NCBI GenBank assembly: GCA_963696545.1
Contig: CAVOKQ010000007.1
Location: forward strand, 496,001-560,000
Origin: RPQJ01 sp963696545
GTDB lineage: Bacteria; Pseudomonadota; Gammaproteobacteria; Steroidobacterales; Steroidobacteraceae
Direction: 5' to 3'
Length of the DNA: 64,000 nt
The position numbers and the translations under genes are program-made. Numbering within the stretch: position 1 is the first letter of the stretch; every line of letters begins with the position of its first letter. The notes under the pieces are model-generated. The model saw only the letters and a list, made by a program, of their open reading frames with translations, did not search any database and was not told where the DNA came from. Shown piece after piece: positions 16,918 through 26,409 of this stretch.

Positions 16918-17565
16918 TCACCTCGTGGTCTGGCGTGTGTAACAACTCGTGTCGCGAATGATGTCGCGCACCGCGTCCGGCACCAGGTACCGGGGATCGC
17001 GGCCGGACAGGATGATGTTGCGCAGGTCGGTGGACGAGATCTCGAGCTGCGTGACCGGGTGCACGTAGATGCGTCCGGCCAGCGATTCGTGCAGGTCCAG
17101 AACCCGGTCGGTGCCCCGCTGCTGCAGCAGTTCGCCGAGCGCGCCGGACGTCGGTGCGCGCCACCCCGGGCGATGTGCGACGGCAACGTGCGCCAGCTGC
17201 AGGATCTCGCGCCACTGGTGCCACGTCGGGAGCCCGAGGAAAGCATCCATGCCGACGACCAGCACCAGCGGGCACTGCGGCTGCTCTGACCGAAGCTCCG
17301 ACAGCGTCGTGACGGTGTACGAAGGCCCGACGCGGCGCACCTCGCGGTCGTCCACCGCGAAGCCCGGCTGGCTCGCGATCGCCGCGCGCACCATCGCAAG
17401 CCGCAGGCTGGCCTCGGCCAGCGGCACGTCGCGGTGCGGCGGATTGCCGGCCGGCACGAATCGCAGCTCACCGATTGACAGCACCTGCAGCAGCTCGAAT
17501 GCCGTGCGCAGGTGCCCGAAGTGGATGGGATCGAACGTGCCGCCGAAGATGCCGAGCGGTTTCAT
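16918..17565 (-). CDS. nadD: Nicotinate-nucleotide adenylyltransferase
   Basis: 215 residues. The nucleotidyltransferase motif GIFGGTFDPIHFGHL is at the N terminus, followed by FVPAGNPPHRD, VVGMDAFLGLPTWHQW and the C-terminal ISSTDLRN motif. It makes deamido-NAD from nicotinate mononucleotide and ATP. The start overlaps the holA stop by ATGA (17562-17565) and rsfS follows after 2 nt, so the three genes form a coupled unit. Confidence 0.96.
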   Translation of the reverse strand: MKPLGIFGGTFDPIHFGHLRTAFELLQVLSIGELRFVPAGNPPHRDVPLAEASLRLAMVRAAIASQPGFAVDDREVRRVGPSYTVTTLSELRSEQPQCPLVLVVGMDAFLGLPTWHQWREILQLAHVAVAHRPGWRAPTSGALGELLQQRGTDRVLDLHESLAGRIYVHPVTQLEISSTDLRNIILSGRDPRYLVPDAVRDIIRDTSCYTRQTTR

Positions 17566-18572
17566 GCAGCCAGCCGGACGCCGGCGATCCTCGCGACTAG
17601 GCCTTCGATCTCGACCCAAGCGTCACCGCGCAGGCTGCCCTTCGCCACTCGATCCGCCCGCGCGACCGCCTTGATCAACGCGTCGATCTGCCGCCGATCG
17701 AAGCGCGAGACCGCGGCCCGGAGGGGACCCTGCCGCGAGGACCATACCTGCTCGGCGCGGAACGCGTCCTCGAGCGAGCGCTCGTGCGCGACACGGAACG
17801 AGACGCGCGAGAGTGCGCGCAGGTCCTGCAGTAGTGCCCACAGGATCAGCGGCGGCTCCTGCCCTTCGGCGCGCAGTCCCGCGAGGATGCGCAACGCGCG
17901 CTCGGCCTGCCCGGCGAACGCCGCGGCGGACAGCTCGAACACGTCGTAGCGCGCGCTGTCGGCCACGAGCGCAGCCGCGTCTTCGACGCCGACCGTGGCG
18001 CCCGGCATCAGCAGCGCGATGCGCTCGACCTCCTGCTGCGCCGCAAGCAGGTTGCCCTCGACGCGATCGGCCAGCAGTTGCGCCGCGGCGGGCTCGATCA
18101 TCACCTTCTCGCGCGCAAGCCGGTCGCGAATCCAGGCGGGCAATGCTCCCCGCTCGACCGGCTGCGCGACCACGAGCACGCCGTGCTCCTCAAACGCCTT
18201 GACCCAGATCGTGCCCTGGGCCTTGCGCTCGAGCTCGCCGTTGACCAGCAGGATCGTATCGGCGGGCGGCTGCGCGGCGAGGCCCGCGAGTGCGCGCTGT
18301 GCTTCCTGGTCGGGATTGGACGTGAACTTGAGCTCGATCAGGCGCCGCGACGCGAACAGCGAGAGATTCGCCGCGTCGCGCAGCAACTCGTCCCAGTCGA
18401 AACCGCGCTCGATGAAGTGCACCTCGCGGTCGGCGTAACCCGCTGCGCGCGCCGCGTGGCGCACGGCCGCTGCCGCTTCTGCGATCAGCAGGGGCTCGAT
18501 GCCGGTGATCAGGTAGGCGCTGCGCAGGCCGCGCGCGAGGCCCGCCGGCAGGGCATCCGGGGTCGTCCTCAC
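17562..18572 (-). CDS. holA: DNA polymerase III delta subunit
   Basis: 336 residues. It has the HolA N terminus (LRSAYLITGIEPLLIAEAAAAVRHAARAAGY, then REVHFIERGFDWDELL), SLFASRRLIELKF, DRVEGNLLAAQQEVERIALL and the C-terminal collar domain. Delta opens the beta clamp within the clamp-loader complex. It starts at GTG. Upstream, where lptE normally lies, there is a 3.6-kb plus-strand block, so the usual lptE-holA junction is broken and holA must have its own promoter, or read from none seen here. Confidence 0.92.
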   Translation of the reverse strand: MRTTPDALPAGLARGLRSAYLITGIEPLLIAEAAAAVRHAARAAGYADREVHFIERGFDWDELLRDAANLSLFASRRLIELKFTSNPDQEAQRALAGLAAQPPADTILLVNGELERKAQGTIWVKAFEEHGVLVVAQPVERGALPAWIRDRLAREKVMIEPAAAQLLADRVEGNLLAAQQEVERIALLMPGATVGVEDAAALVADSARYDVFELSAAAFAGQAERALRILAGLRAEGQEPPLILWALLQDLRALSRVSFRVAHERSLEDAFRAEQVWSSRQGPLRAAVSRFDRRQIDALIKAVARADRVAKGSLRGDAWVEIEGLVARIAGVRLAA

Positions 18573-18621
18573 TGCGCCGTGAGTCTCATGCGCGGCGCGG
18601 CGCGGCGGTGCCGCCTGGGGT

Positions 18622-18650
18622 TTGACTCTGCATTCAGGGCCGATTATGCC
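18622..18650 (+). promoter_or_regulatory. Candidate sigma70-type promoter of the ABC-permease-DUF3299 operon
   Basis: TTGACT (-35, five of six to consensus) and TATGCC (-10, weak) are spaced by 17 nt, about 70 nt upstream of the ATPase start. No clear Zur-type AT-rich palindrome is visible in the same gap. Confidence 0.4.
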
Positions 18651-18718
18651 GCCTTGACCCCGGCGGTGCCACCGGCTAGCGTTCAGCCCCCTTCTGCCGG
18701 CTCACCTGGGACCCGGAC

Positions 18719-19420
18719 ATGGCCGTCCCGGCGATCGAACTCCACGACCTGGCCTTCGGCTGGAGCACCGGCGAACCGCTGCTCTCCATCGCGCATTTCT
18801 CGGTGGCTCGAGGCGAGCGGGTCCTGCTGCACGGGCCGAGCGGCAGCGGCAAGAGCACGCTGCTCGGCTTGGTGGGCGGCGTGCTCCGGCCGTCGCGGGG
18901 CAGGATCCGCCTGCTCGGCGAGGAGCTGACCACGATGTCGGCGTCGCAGCGGGACGCCTTCCGTGCCGAGCACATGGGATTCATCTTCCAGCTTTTCAAC
19001 CTGGTCCCTTACCTGTCGGTGCTCGACAACGTGCTGCTGCCGCTGCGCTTCTCGCGTCCGCGACGCGAGCGCGTCGTGCACCCGCACTCGGAGGCACTGC
19101 GCCTGCTCGACGCGCTCGGCCTCCAGGATCGCAGGCTGCTGCGGCGCCGGGTAACGGAGCTCAGCGTCGGGCAGCAGCAGCGGGTCGCCGCGGCGCGGGC
19201 GATGCTCGGACGCGCAGAGATACTCGTGGCGGACGAGCCCACCTCCGCGCTCGACGCCGATGCGCGCGAAGCGTTTCTCGGGCTGCTGATGCGGGAGTGC
19301 GCAGCCGCCGGCTCGAGCGTGCTGTTCGTCAGCCACGACCGTTCACTCGGGGCCAGTTTCGATCGCAGCGTGTCGCTGCAGGGCCTGTGTGACCTGCAGC
19401 CGGGCCGGGAGCCGGCATGA
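18719..19420 (+). CDS. ABC transporter ATP-binding protein (LolD/MacB type)
   Basis: 233 residues: Walker A GPSGSGKST (39-47), Q-loop FIFQLFNLVPYLSV, ABC signature LSVGQQQR (from 148), Walker B ILVADEPTSALD and the H-loop in FVSHDRSL. The class is that of LolD/MacB/FtsE ATPases, which pair with FtsX-fold permeases. Such a permease follows at once with an ATGA overlap, and a DUF3299 protein follows that. The same trio is part of the P. aeruginosa PA4063-PA4066 operon reported as zinc/Zur-responsive. That link is established for Pseudomonas and inferred here. Confidence 0.9.
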   Translation: MAVPAIELHDLAFGWSTGEPLLSIAHFSVARGERVLLHGPSGSGKSTLLGLVGGVLRPSRGRIRLLGEELTTMSASQRDAFRAEHMGFIFQLFNLVPYLSVLDNVLLPLRFSRPRRERVVHPHSEALRLLDALGLQDRRLLRRRVTELSVGQQQRVAAARAMLGRAEILVADEPTSALDADAREAFLGLLMRECAAAGSSVLFVSHDRSLGASFDRSVSLQGLCDLQPGREPA

Positions 19421-20628
19421 CGGCGCTGCCCGGACTGGCGCTCCGCAGTCTGTGGAACCGTCGCGGCACGGTTGCGCTGACGGTGTTCGCGATCGCCGTG
19501 AGCGTGGCGTTGCTGCTCGGCGTGCAGATGCTCAGGACCTCGGCGAAGCAGAGCTTTGCGGGCACGATCTCGGGCACCGACCTGGTCGTGGGTCCGCGGG
19601 GCGGGCCGGTCAACCTGCTGCTCTACTCCGTGTTCCACATCGGCGAGCCGACCGCGAACGTGTCGTGGGCGTCATACCGGCTGGTGACGCAGCACCGCGA
19701 CGTCGCGTGGACCGTGCCGCTGTCGCTCGGTGACTCGCACCGCGGGTTTCGCGTGGTCGGCACGGATCGCACGTACTTCGATCACTACCGGTACGCGGGC
19801 AGGCAGCCACTGCGCTTCGCGCAAGGCGTGCCGTTCGATGCAGCGGACGAGACGGTGCTCGGCGCGGAAGTCGCAGAGTCGCTCGGCTACCGGATCGGGG
19901 AGCGCATCGTCCTGTCGCACGGGCTCGGCGCCGGGAGCTTCGTGCAGCACGACGCAGTGCCGCTGCGCGTCACAGGTATTCTCGCGCCGACCGGCACGCC
20001 AGTGGATCGCGCGGTGCACGTCGGACTGGACACGCTGGACGCGGTCCACGGGCCTGCTGCGGACGCGGGCGAGCACGCGGCAATCACGGCCTTTCTCGTC
20101 GGCATGAAGAGCCGCGACACGGTCCTCGTGATGCAGCGCGCCCTGAACGAATATCGTGGCGAGGCCTTGCAGGCGGTGATCCCCGGCGTCGCGCTTGCGG
20201 ACCTGTGGCGAGTCGTCGGCGTGGCCGATCGCGCGCTGCTCGCCGTTGCGGCGTGCGTGGCGCTGGCCGGCCTGCTGGGAATGCTGGCCGCGATCCTCAC
20301 GAGCCTGAACGAGCGCCGTCGCGAGATGGCGATCCTGCGCTCGGTGGGCGCAAGGCCGCGCCACATCTTCGGCTTGCTGGTGCTGGAGGCCGGATTCCTC
20401 GCGGTCGCGGGCGTGGCGCTGGGCGTCGTGCTGTCGTACGCGTTGCAGCTGCTGGCGCGCCCGTGGATCGCGAGCCGCTATGGGATCACGCTGGCGGTCG
20501 GGCCGCTCGGCTGGGTGGAGGTCGCGATCCTCGCAGCCGTGGTCGTCGCCGCGCTGCTGCTGAGTGCCTATCCCGCATGGCGCGCGTATCGCGTTGCGCT
20601 GGCGGACGGGCTGAGCGTGAGGTTGTAG
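19417..20628 (+). CDS. FtsX/MacB-type ABC transporter permease
   Basis: 403 residues with the classic topology: one membrane helix near the N terminus (VALTVFAIAVSVALLLGVQML), a periplasmic domain of about 230 residues, then three helices (LLAVAACVALAGLLGMLAAIL, FLAVAGVALGVVLSYALQLLA, WVEVAILAAVVVAALLLSAYPAW). The LNERRREMAILRSVGARPRHIF segment is the coupling region for the ATPase. It is likely a mechanotransmission-type transporter acting on periplasmic or envelope substrates, not a classic importer. It overlaps the ATPase gene by 4 nt and abuts the DUF3299 gene without a gap. Confidence 0.88.
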   Translation: MTALPGLALRSLWNRRGTVALTVFAIAVSVALLLGVQMLRTSAKQSFAGTISGTDLVVGPRGGPVNLLLYSVFHIGEPTANVSWASYRLVTQHRDVAWTVPLSLGDSHRGFRVVGTDRTYFDHYRYAGRQPLRFAQGVPFDAADETVLGAEVAESLGYRIGERIVLSHGLGAGSFVQHDAVPLRVTGILAPTGTPVDRAVHVGLDTLDAVHGPAADAGEHAAITAFLVGMKSRDTVLVMQRALNEYRGEALQAVIPGVALADLWRVVGVADRALLAVAACVALAGLLGMLAAILTSLNERRREMAILRSVGARPRHIFGLLVLEAGFLAVAGVALGVVLSYALQLLARPWIASRYGITLAVGPLGWVEVAILAAVVVAALLLSAYPAWRAYRVALADGLSVRL

Positions 20629-21210
20629 GTGACACGTAACGCGATAGTCGTCGCGATGTGGCTCTCGGCCGCACTGCAGCTCCAGGGCACGACGGCGTCA
20701 GGCCAGTCGCCGCCGCTGACGCCGGGCACGCCGCTGCCCCGTGCCGTGGAAGCACCGAAGTCCGCTGCGGCGACGCTGCAACTCGAATGGAAAGACCTGC
20801 TGCCGCCGGAAGCACGTGGCCAGGCGTCACTGTCCGCTCCGGTACCACTGCACGACTACCTGCTCGGCGAAGACTCACCCGCCGCACTGCAACCGACTGA
20901 TGCGCGGGTCAACGCGAAGCTCGACGGACGCGTCGTCCGATTGCCAGGCTTCATCGTGCCGCTCGAGATCGACGCCGAGGGCCGCGTCACCGAGATGTTC
21001 CTGGTGCCGTTCTTCGGCGCCTGCATCCACGTACCGCCGCCGGCACCGAACCAGATCGTGTACGTGATCCTCGCCGCACCGCTGGAACTCGGGTCCATGA
21101 CCGACGCCTACTGGGTCACCGGGCGACTGAAGGCGTCGAACCGGAAGACGCGACTCGGGTCCTCGGCATACGAGATCTCGAACGCCCGGACGGAGAACTA
21201 CCAGTTCTGA
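20629..21210 (+). CDS. DUF3299 exported protein
   Basis: 193 residues with a GTG start directly after the permease stop. The N terminus is a plausible signal peptide (NAIVVAMWLSAALQLQGTTASGQ). The conserved core reads LEWKDLLPPEA, VRLPGFIVPLEI, FLVPFFGACIHVPPPAPNQIVYV and YWVTGRLKA, typical of DUF3299. The invariant Cys-His pair (GACIHVPPP) could bind metal. In Pseudomonas the equivalent gene belongs to a zinc-responsive operon with the same ABC partners. Here the zinc link is inference. Confidence 0.85.
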   Translation: MTRNAIVVAMWLSAALQLQGTTASGQSPPLTPGTPLPRAVEAPKSAAATLQLEWKDLLPPEARGQASLSAPVPLHDYLLGEDSPAALQPTDARVNAKLDGRVVRLPGFIVPLEIDAEGRVTEMFLVPFFGACIHVPPPAPNQIVYVILAAPLELGSMTDAYWVTGRLKASNRKTRLGSSAYEISNARTENYQF

Positions 21211-21227
21211 ACCGCTAGAATCCCCAC

Positions 21228-22302
21228 ATGAAGAAAGCCATCGCATCCCGCCGCACGCTGTACCCCGCCATCGAGCCCAACCGCAGCGGCTGGCTGCGCG
21301 TCTCGCCGGTCCACGAAATCTACTGGGAAGAATCCGGCAACCCGCAAGGCAAGCCCGCGGTATTCGTGCACGGCGGTCCCGGCGGCGGCGCGGACCCGCG
21401 CATCGCGCAGGTTCTTCGACCCGAAGCGCTACCGCATCGTGGTGTTCGACCAGCGCGGCTGCGGCCGGAGCCGCCCGCACGCGAGCCTCGAGGACAACAC
21501 GACCTGGCATCTCGTCGCCGACATGGAGCGGCTGCGCGAGCACCTCGGCATCGAGCGCTGGCTGGTGTTCGGCGGCTCGTGGGGCTCGACGCTCGCGCTC
21601 GCCTATGTCGCAGGCGCACCCGACGCGCGTCAGCGAACTCGTGCTGCGCGGCATCTTCATGCTGCGCAAGTGGGAAATCGACTGGTTCTACCAGGACGGC
21701 GCGAGCGCGCTGTTTCCCGACCGCTGGGAGCATTACGTGGCGGCGATACCGCCGCGCGAGCGCGGCGACCTCGTGGGTGCGTATCTACCGGCGCCTGACG
21801 AGCCCGAGTCGCGCGACGCGCGTGCGCGCGGCCCGTGCGTGGTCGATCTGGGAGGCCGCGACGAGTCACCTGCAGACCGACGAGGCGAATATCGACAAGT
21901 GGGGCGAGGAGAAATTCGCGGTCGCCGTGGCGCGCATCGAGTGCCACTACTTCGTCAACAAGGGGTTCATGCGCCGCGAGGACCAGCTGCTGCGCGGCGT
22001 CGCCGAAGATCCGCGACATCCCCGCGGTGATCGTCCAGGGCCGCTACGACGTCGTCTGCCCGATCCGCAGCGCCTGGGACCTGCACCGGCGCTGGCCGGA
22101 GGCCGAGTTCCGCCTCGTGCCCGACGCCGGGCACTCGGCACTCGAGCCCGGCATCACCCACGAGCTCGTGGGTGCGACCGACCGGTTCGCGACAGTCAAA
22201 GCGACTCGAGGCGCCGCAGCACGAGGTCCGCGAGGTCGCGCGCCATCGCGTCGCGCAGGATCCGCTCCTCGCGGTCCTTTGCGAGCACGTCGGACTCGCT
22301 GA
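21228..22302 (+). CDS. pip: Proline iminopeptidase (four frameshifts)
   Basis: Alpha/beta-hydrolase of the S33 family that removes N-terminal proline. Pieces in successive frames read YPAIEPNRSGWLRVS, IYWEESGNPQGKPAVFVHGGPGGG, VVFDQRGCGRSRPHA, the nucleophile elbow GGSWGSTLAL, LRKWEIDWFYQDGA, SIWEAATSHLQ, VIVQGRYDVVCP (Asp) and PDAGHSALEPG (His). Breaks lie near 21410 (GG for G), 21612, 21785 and 22010. Four +1 insertions fit the total length. The 3' end runs about 105 nt into the opposite-strand lptE. With errors removed, about 357 residues. Confidence 0.85.
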
Positions 22303-22693
22303 AGCTGATCGCGCGCGTGAGCTCGACCTTCTGCGGCGCGACGACCTGCTGGTCGCCGCGCTGCACCGAGTACTCGACTTCGTAGTAGACCTGGTACTCC
22401 TGCGGCGTGTTGCGGGTCGAAACCGAGAGCACGCGCCGCCCTGTGCGATCCTCCAGGATGCGCACCACCGCGTCGGATTCACTCGCCGAGGTCGCGGCCA
22501 CGGCGCCCGCGTCGTCGAGCGCACGGCGCAGCTCCACGGCGAATGGCGTCAGCTCGTCCTTGGTGGCGAGATACACGCTGTCGAGGCCCGCGGGCAACTT
22601 CGTCGCGCCCTGCATCCGGAAGCCGCAACCCGCGAGCGCGAGCGCGAGTGGGAGTGCGAGCAGCGTGATGAACCGCGTGGCGGCGCGAATCAT
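22196..22693 (-). CDS. lptE: LPS-assembly lipoprotein LptE
   Basis: 165 residues with a lipoprotein signal (lipobox LALAGC, Cys23) and the LptE pattern GCGFRMQGATKLPAGLDSVYL, then a helix-strand domain with ESDAVVRILEDRTGRRVLSVS and YQVYYEVEYSVQ. LptE plugs LptD in the outer membrane for LPS insertion. It follows leuS after 2 nt, as in E. coli. Its 3' end overlaps the convergent pip gene, and holA, its usual downstream partner, is 3.6 kb away. Confidence 0.9.
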   Translation of the reverse strand: MIRAATRFITLLALPLALALAGCGFRMQGATKLPAGLDSVYLATKDELTPFAVELRRALDDAGAVAATSASESDAVVRILEDRTGRRVLSVSTRNTPQEYQVYYEVEYSVQRGDQQVVAPQKVELTRAISFSESDVLAKDREERILRDAMARDLADLVLRRLESL

Positions 22694-22695
22694 GC

Positions 22696-25284
22696 TCACA
22701 CCACGACGTTGGCGAGCTTGCCTGGCACGTAGACGAACTTGCGCACCGGCTTGCCCTCCATGAACTTCTGCACGTTCGCGTCCGCGAGCGCCGCCTCGCG
22801 CACCTGCGCTTCGTCCGCGTCGGCCGGCACCGTGACCCGGCCACGCAGCTTGCCGTTCACCTGCACCACGACCTCGACGCTGTCGCGCGTGAGCGCTGCA
22901 GAATCGACCTCCGGCCAGCGCTCGTCGACCACCGCGCGCCCGTGACCGAGCTCGCGCCACAGCGCGTGGCACGCGTGCGGGACCACGGGCTGCAGCGCCA
23001 GCACCACGATCTCGAGCGCTTCCTGCATGATCGCGCGGCCCTGCGGCGTGCGGTCGTCGAAGCGGGCGAGCGAGTTCATCAGCTCCATCACGGCCGCGAT
23101 CGCGGTGTTGAACGTGCGCCGCGTACCGATGTCGTGCGAAACCTTGCGCAAGGTTTCGTGCACCTGCCTGCGCAGGTGGCGCTGCTCGACGTTGAGCGCC
23201 TGCTTGTCGAGCGCAGTCGCCGGCCCCTGCGACACGTGCTGGTGCACGGCCTTCCACAGGCGCTTCATGAAGCGGAACGCGCCCTCGACGCCCTCGTCGG
23301 ACCACTCGAGTGACTGCTCGGGCGGCGCAGCGAACATCATGAACAGGCGCGCGGTGTCGGCACCGTACTGCTCGACCAGCGCCTGCGGGTCGACGCCGTT
23401 GCCCTTCGACTTCGACATCGTACCGATGCCGCCCATTTCCACGGGCTGCCCATCGGCTCGCAGCACGGCGCCGATGCGCGCGCCCTTGTCGTCGACCTGC
23501 ACGTCGACGTCGGCCGGGTTGTAGTACACGACGCGGCCCGATGCGGGCTTCCGGAAGTAGATTTCGTTCAGCACCATGCCCTGCGTCAGCAGGTTCGTGA
23601 ACGGCTCGTCGAGCTGCGTGAGGCCGAGGTCGCGCATCACGCGTGTCCAGAAGCGCGAGTAGAGCAGGTGCAGGATCGCGTGCTCGATGCCGCCGATGTA
23701 CTGGTCCACCGGCAGCCAGTACGCGGCGCGGTCGTCCACCATCGCGCGGCCGCTGTCGGCACTCGCGAAACGGAAGTAGTACCACGACGAGTCGACGAAC
23801 GTGTCCATCGTGTCGGTTTCCCGGCGCGCGGGCTGGCCGCATTTCGGGCAGGTACAGGCGAGGAATGCCTCGTTGCGGTTCAGCGGGTTGCCGCTGCCGT
23901 CCGGCACGCAATCCTCGGGCAGTACCACGGGCAACTGCTCGTCCGGCACCGGCACGTCGCCGCAGGTCTTGCAGTGGATCAGCGGGATCGGGCAGCCCCA
24001 GTAGCGCTGCCGCGAGATGCCCCAGTCGCGGAGCCGCCAGTTGACGCGCCGCTGGCCGCGACCGTTTGCCTCGAACGATTTCGCGATCGCGTCGAACGCC
24101 TCGTCGAAATCGAGCCCGTCGAAGCGGCCCGAGTTGATCAGCCGCCCGTGCTCGACGTAAGCGCCTGGCGTCGATGTCCACGAGCGTGCCGTCCGCGGGC
24201 TGGATAACCTGGTGGATGCGCAGCCCGTAGCGCCGCGCGAATTCCCAGTCGCGCTGGTCGTGCGCCGGCACCGCCATCACCGCGCCGGTGCCGTAGCCCA
24301 TCAGCACGAAGTTCGCGACCCAGACCGGCACCTTGTCGCCGGTGAACGGGTGGATCGCATGGATGCCGGTCGGCATGCCGCGCTTCTCCATCGTCTCGAG
24401 CGCGGCCTCGGTGACTCCCGTGCGCTGGCACTCGGCGATGAACGCCTGCAGGTCCGGGTTGCCCTGCGCTGCGCGCTGCGGCAAGCGGATGCTCGGCTGC
24501 GACCGCCATGTAGGTGACGCCGAACAGCGTGTCGGGCCGCGTCGTGTAGATGCGCAGCGGCGTCGCCGCCGCCGTCGATCTCGAACTCGAGCTCGAGGCC
24601 TTCGGAGCGGCCGATCCAGTTCGCCTGCATCAGCTTCACGCGCTCGGGCCAGCCGGGCAGCGTGTCGAGCGCCGCGAGCAACTCCTCCGCGTACTTCGTG
24701 ATGCCGAGGTAGTACATCGGGATTTCGCGCTTCTCGACCAGCGCGCCGGTGCGCCAGCCGCGGCCGTCGATCACCTGCTCGTTCGCGAGCACGGTCTGGT
24801 CGACCGGATCCCAGTTGACGACGCCGGTCTTGCGGTAGGCGATGCCCTTCTCGAGCATGCGCAGGAACACCCACTGGTTCCAGCGGTAGTAGTCGGGCCT
24901 GCAGGTCGCGACCTCGCGGGCCCAGTCGATGCCGAAGCCGAGCGAGCGCAACTGCCGCTTCATGTAGGCGATGTTGTCGTACGTCCACTTCGCGGGCGGC
25001 ACGCCGTTCGCCATCGCGGCGTTCTCGGCCGGCAGGCCGAACGCGTCCCAGCCCATCGGCTGCAGCACGTTGCAGCCCTGCATGCGCATGTAGCGCGTCA
25101 GCACGTCGCCGATCGTGTAGTTGCGCACGTGGCCCATGTGCAGGCGCCCGCTCGGGTACGGGAACATGCACAGGCAGTAGTACTTCGGCCGGGAGGAGTC
25201 CTCGCGGACCGCGAAGGTGCCACTCTCGTCCCAGTAGCGCTGGGCCTGGGGCTCGATGGCCGTGGGGTCGTATCGTTCCTGCAT
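22696..25284 (-). CDS. leuS: Leucyl-tRNA synthetase (three frameshifts)
   Basis: Class I synthetase. The HIGH motif appears as FPYPSGRLHMGHVRNY and KMSKS as GTMSKSKGNG. Other landmarks are GWDAFGLPAENAA, the editing-domain TTRPDTLFGVTY, GTGAVMAVPAHDQRDWEFA, and FVDSSWYYFRFA. Breaks lie near 24563 (in the editing domain), 24500 and 24160. Three +1 insertions restore about 862 residues, close to E. coli LeuS (860). The start MQERYDP is chosen by homology. As an essential gene it cannot really be broken three times, so these are sequence errors. Confidence 0.92.
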
Positions 25285-25332
25285 GGGGTCGCCGCGAGGG
25301 CTGTCTGGAACCCCCAAGGATACCCGAGGCCG

Positions 25333-26404
25333 CTATGCGGCGACGAACTCGAACGTGCCGTCGTCCCTCTGCCGCCGCTGCATCAGACCGCCGGAACAGG
25401 TAATTCAGGTGCGCGACCGTTTCGCCCATCGCCAGCACGCGGTGGAAACCGCGCAGCGGGCGGCCGAACATCACCGAGAGCAGGTCGAAGGCCGTGCGCG
25501 GCGAGCCGCAGGCCTGCTGCAGCTGCCGCGAGCTGGTGCTCGTGATGGGAACGGACGTCGGCCAGGCGCCCGTGCAGCCCCCTGAACGGCCGTCCGTGCG
25601 AGGGCAGCACCACGTCTGCTCCGCGCATTGCTCGAGCCTTGCCAGCGAAGCGAAGAAATCCCGCAGCGGGTCCGCCTCGGGGCGGCTCGAGATGACGCTG
25701 ACATTGGGTGAGATCGTAGGCAGCACCTGGTCGCCACTCACCAGTACCGGGCCGCGCGCATCGTACAGGCACAGGTGGCCTCGGCAGTGTCCGCCGGTCT
25801 CGACGACCTGCCACGAGCGCCCTGCGGCCACGAACTCGTCGCCGTCGCGGGGTGCCGTATCCAGCGACGGGACGCCGCCGAACCAGTCTCCCTGCCGGAA
25901 AGAAAGGCCCCGGCCGGAGCCCGTTTCCTGTGGCACGCCGTGGGAGCCCAGGAACGAGCGCATGCGATTCTCGATCGCCTCCGGCGCGGCCTCGAGGAAG
26001 GCGCTGACCGAGCCGTGCGAGTCCGCGGACATCAGGACCGCCGCACCGTGCCGCTGCTGCAGCCACGGCGACAACCCCATGTGGTCGGGGTGGTCGTGGG
26101 TTACGAAGATCCGGCGGAGTGGCTTGCGGCCGAGCACGTCTTTCTCGAGTGCGTGCCACGCCTCGCGGCACGTATCGAGCGCCATGCCGGTGTCCACCAG
26201 CGTCCAGGAGTCGCCGTCGTCCATCAGCCAGACGTTGATGTGCGTCGGCTCCATCGGCAGCGGGATGCGCAACCACAGCAGGCCTGCGGCGATCTGCCGC
26301 GCCTCGCCGGGCAGCGGCGCCTCGATCGGCAGGTACTCCAGCTCACGCCGCGACGGTGGGAATTTCTCGCCCGTATGCGTGATCCCGCCGTGCTCGTCGC
26401 TCAT
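25333..26404 (-). CDS. MBL-fold metallo-hydrolase (three frameshifts)
   Basis: The metallo-beta-lactamase motif THDHPDHMGL, the second metal site in GGHCRGHLCLYD, the bridging Asp in LVSGDQVLP, and the late His in DVVLPSHGRPF are present. It belongs to the hydroxyacylglutathione-hydrolase-like branch fused to a helical C-terminal domain (FDLLSVMFGRPL, MGETVAHLNYLF), about 356 residues once corrected. Breaks lie near 25610-25640, 25530 and 25385; the corrected end is GTFEFVAA. The substrate is unknown. An ATG at 26404 has AGG 8 nt upstream. A GTG overlapping the lnt stop (26411-26413) is the alternative. Confidence 0.82.
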
Positions 26405-26409
26405 CGCCG

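Noticed and set aside
18573..18718. Zur operator upstream of the ABC-permease-DUF3299 operon
   Set aside because: Looked for an AT-rich palindrome of the GTTATA...TATAAC type; none is visible in this GC-rich gap.
22196..22302. pip and lptE 3' overlap as evidence of a frameshifted pip stop
   Set aside because: No alternative frame gives an earlier stop near 22195, so the convergent overlap is kept as read.
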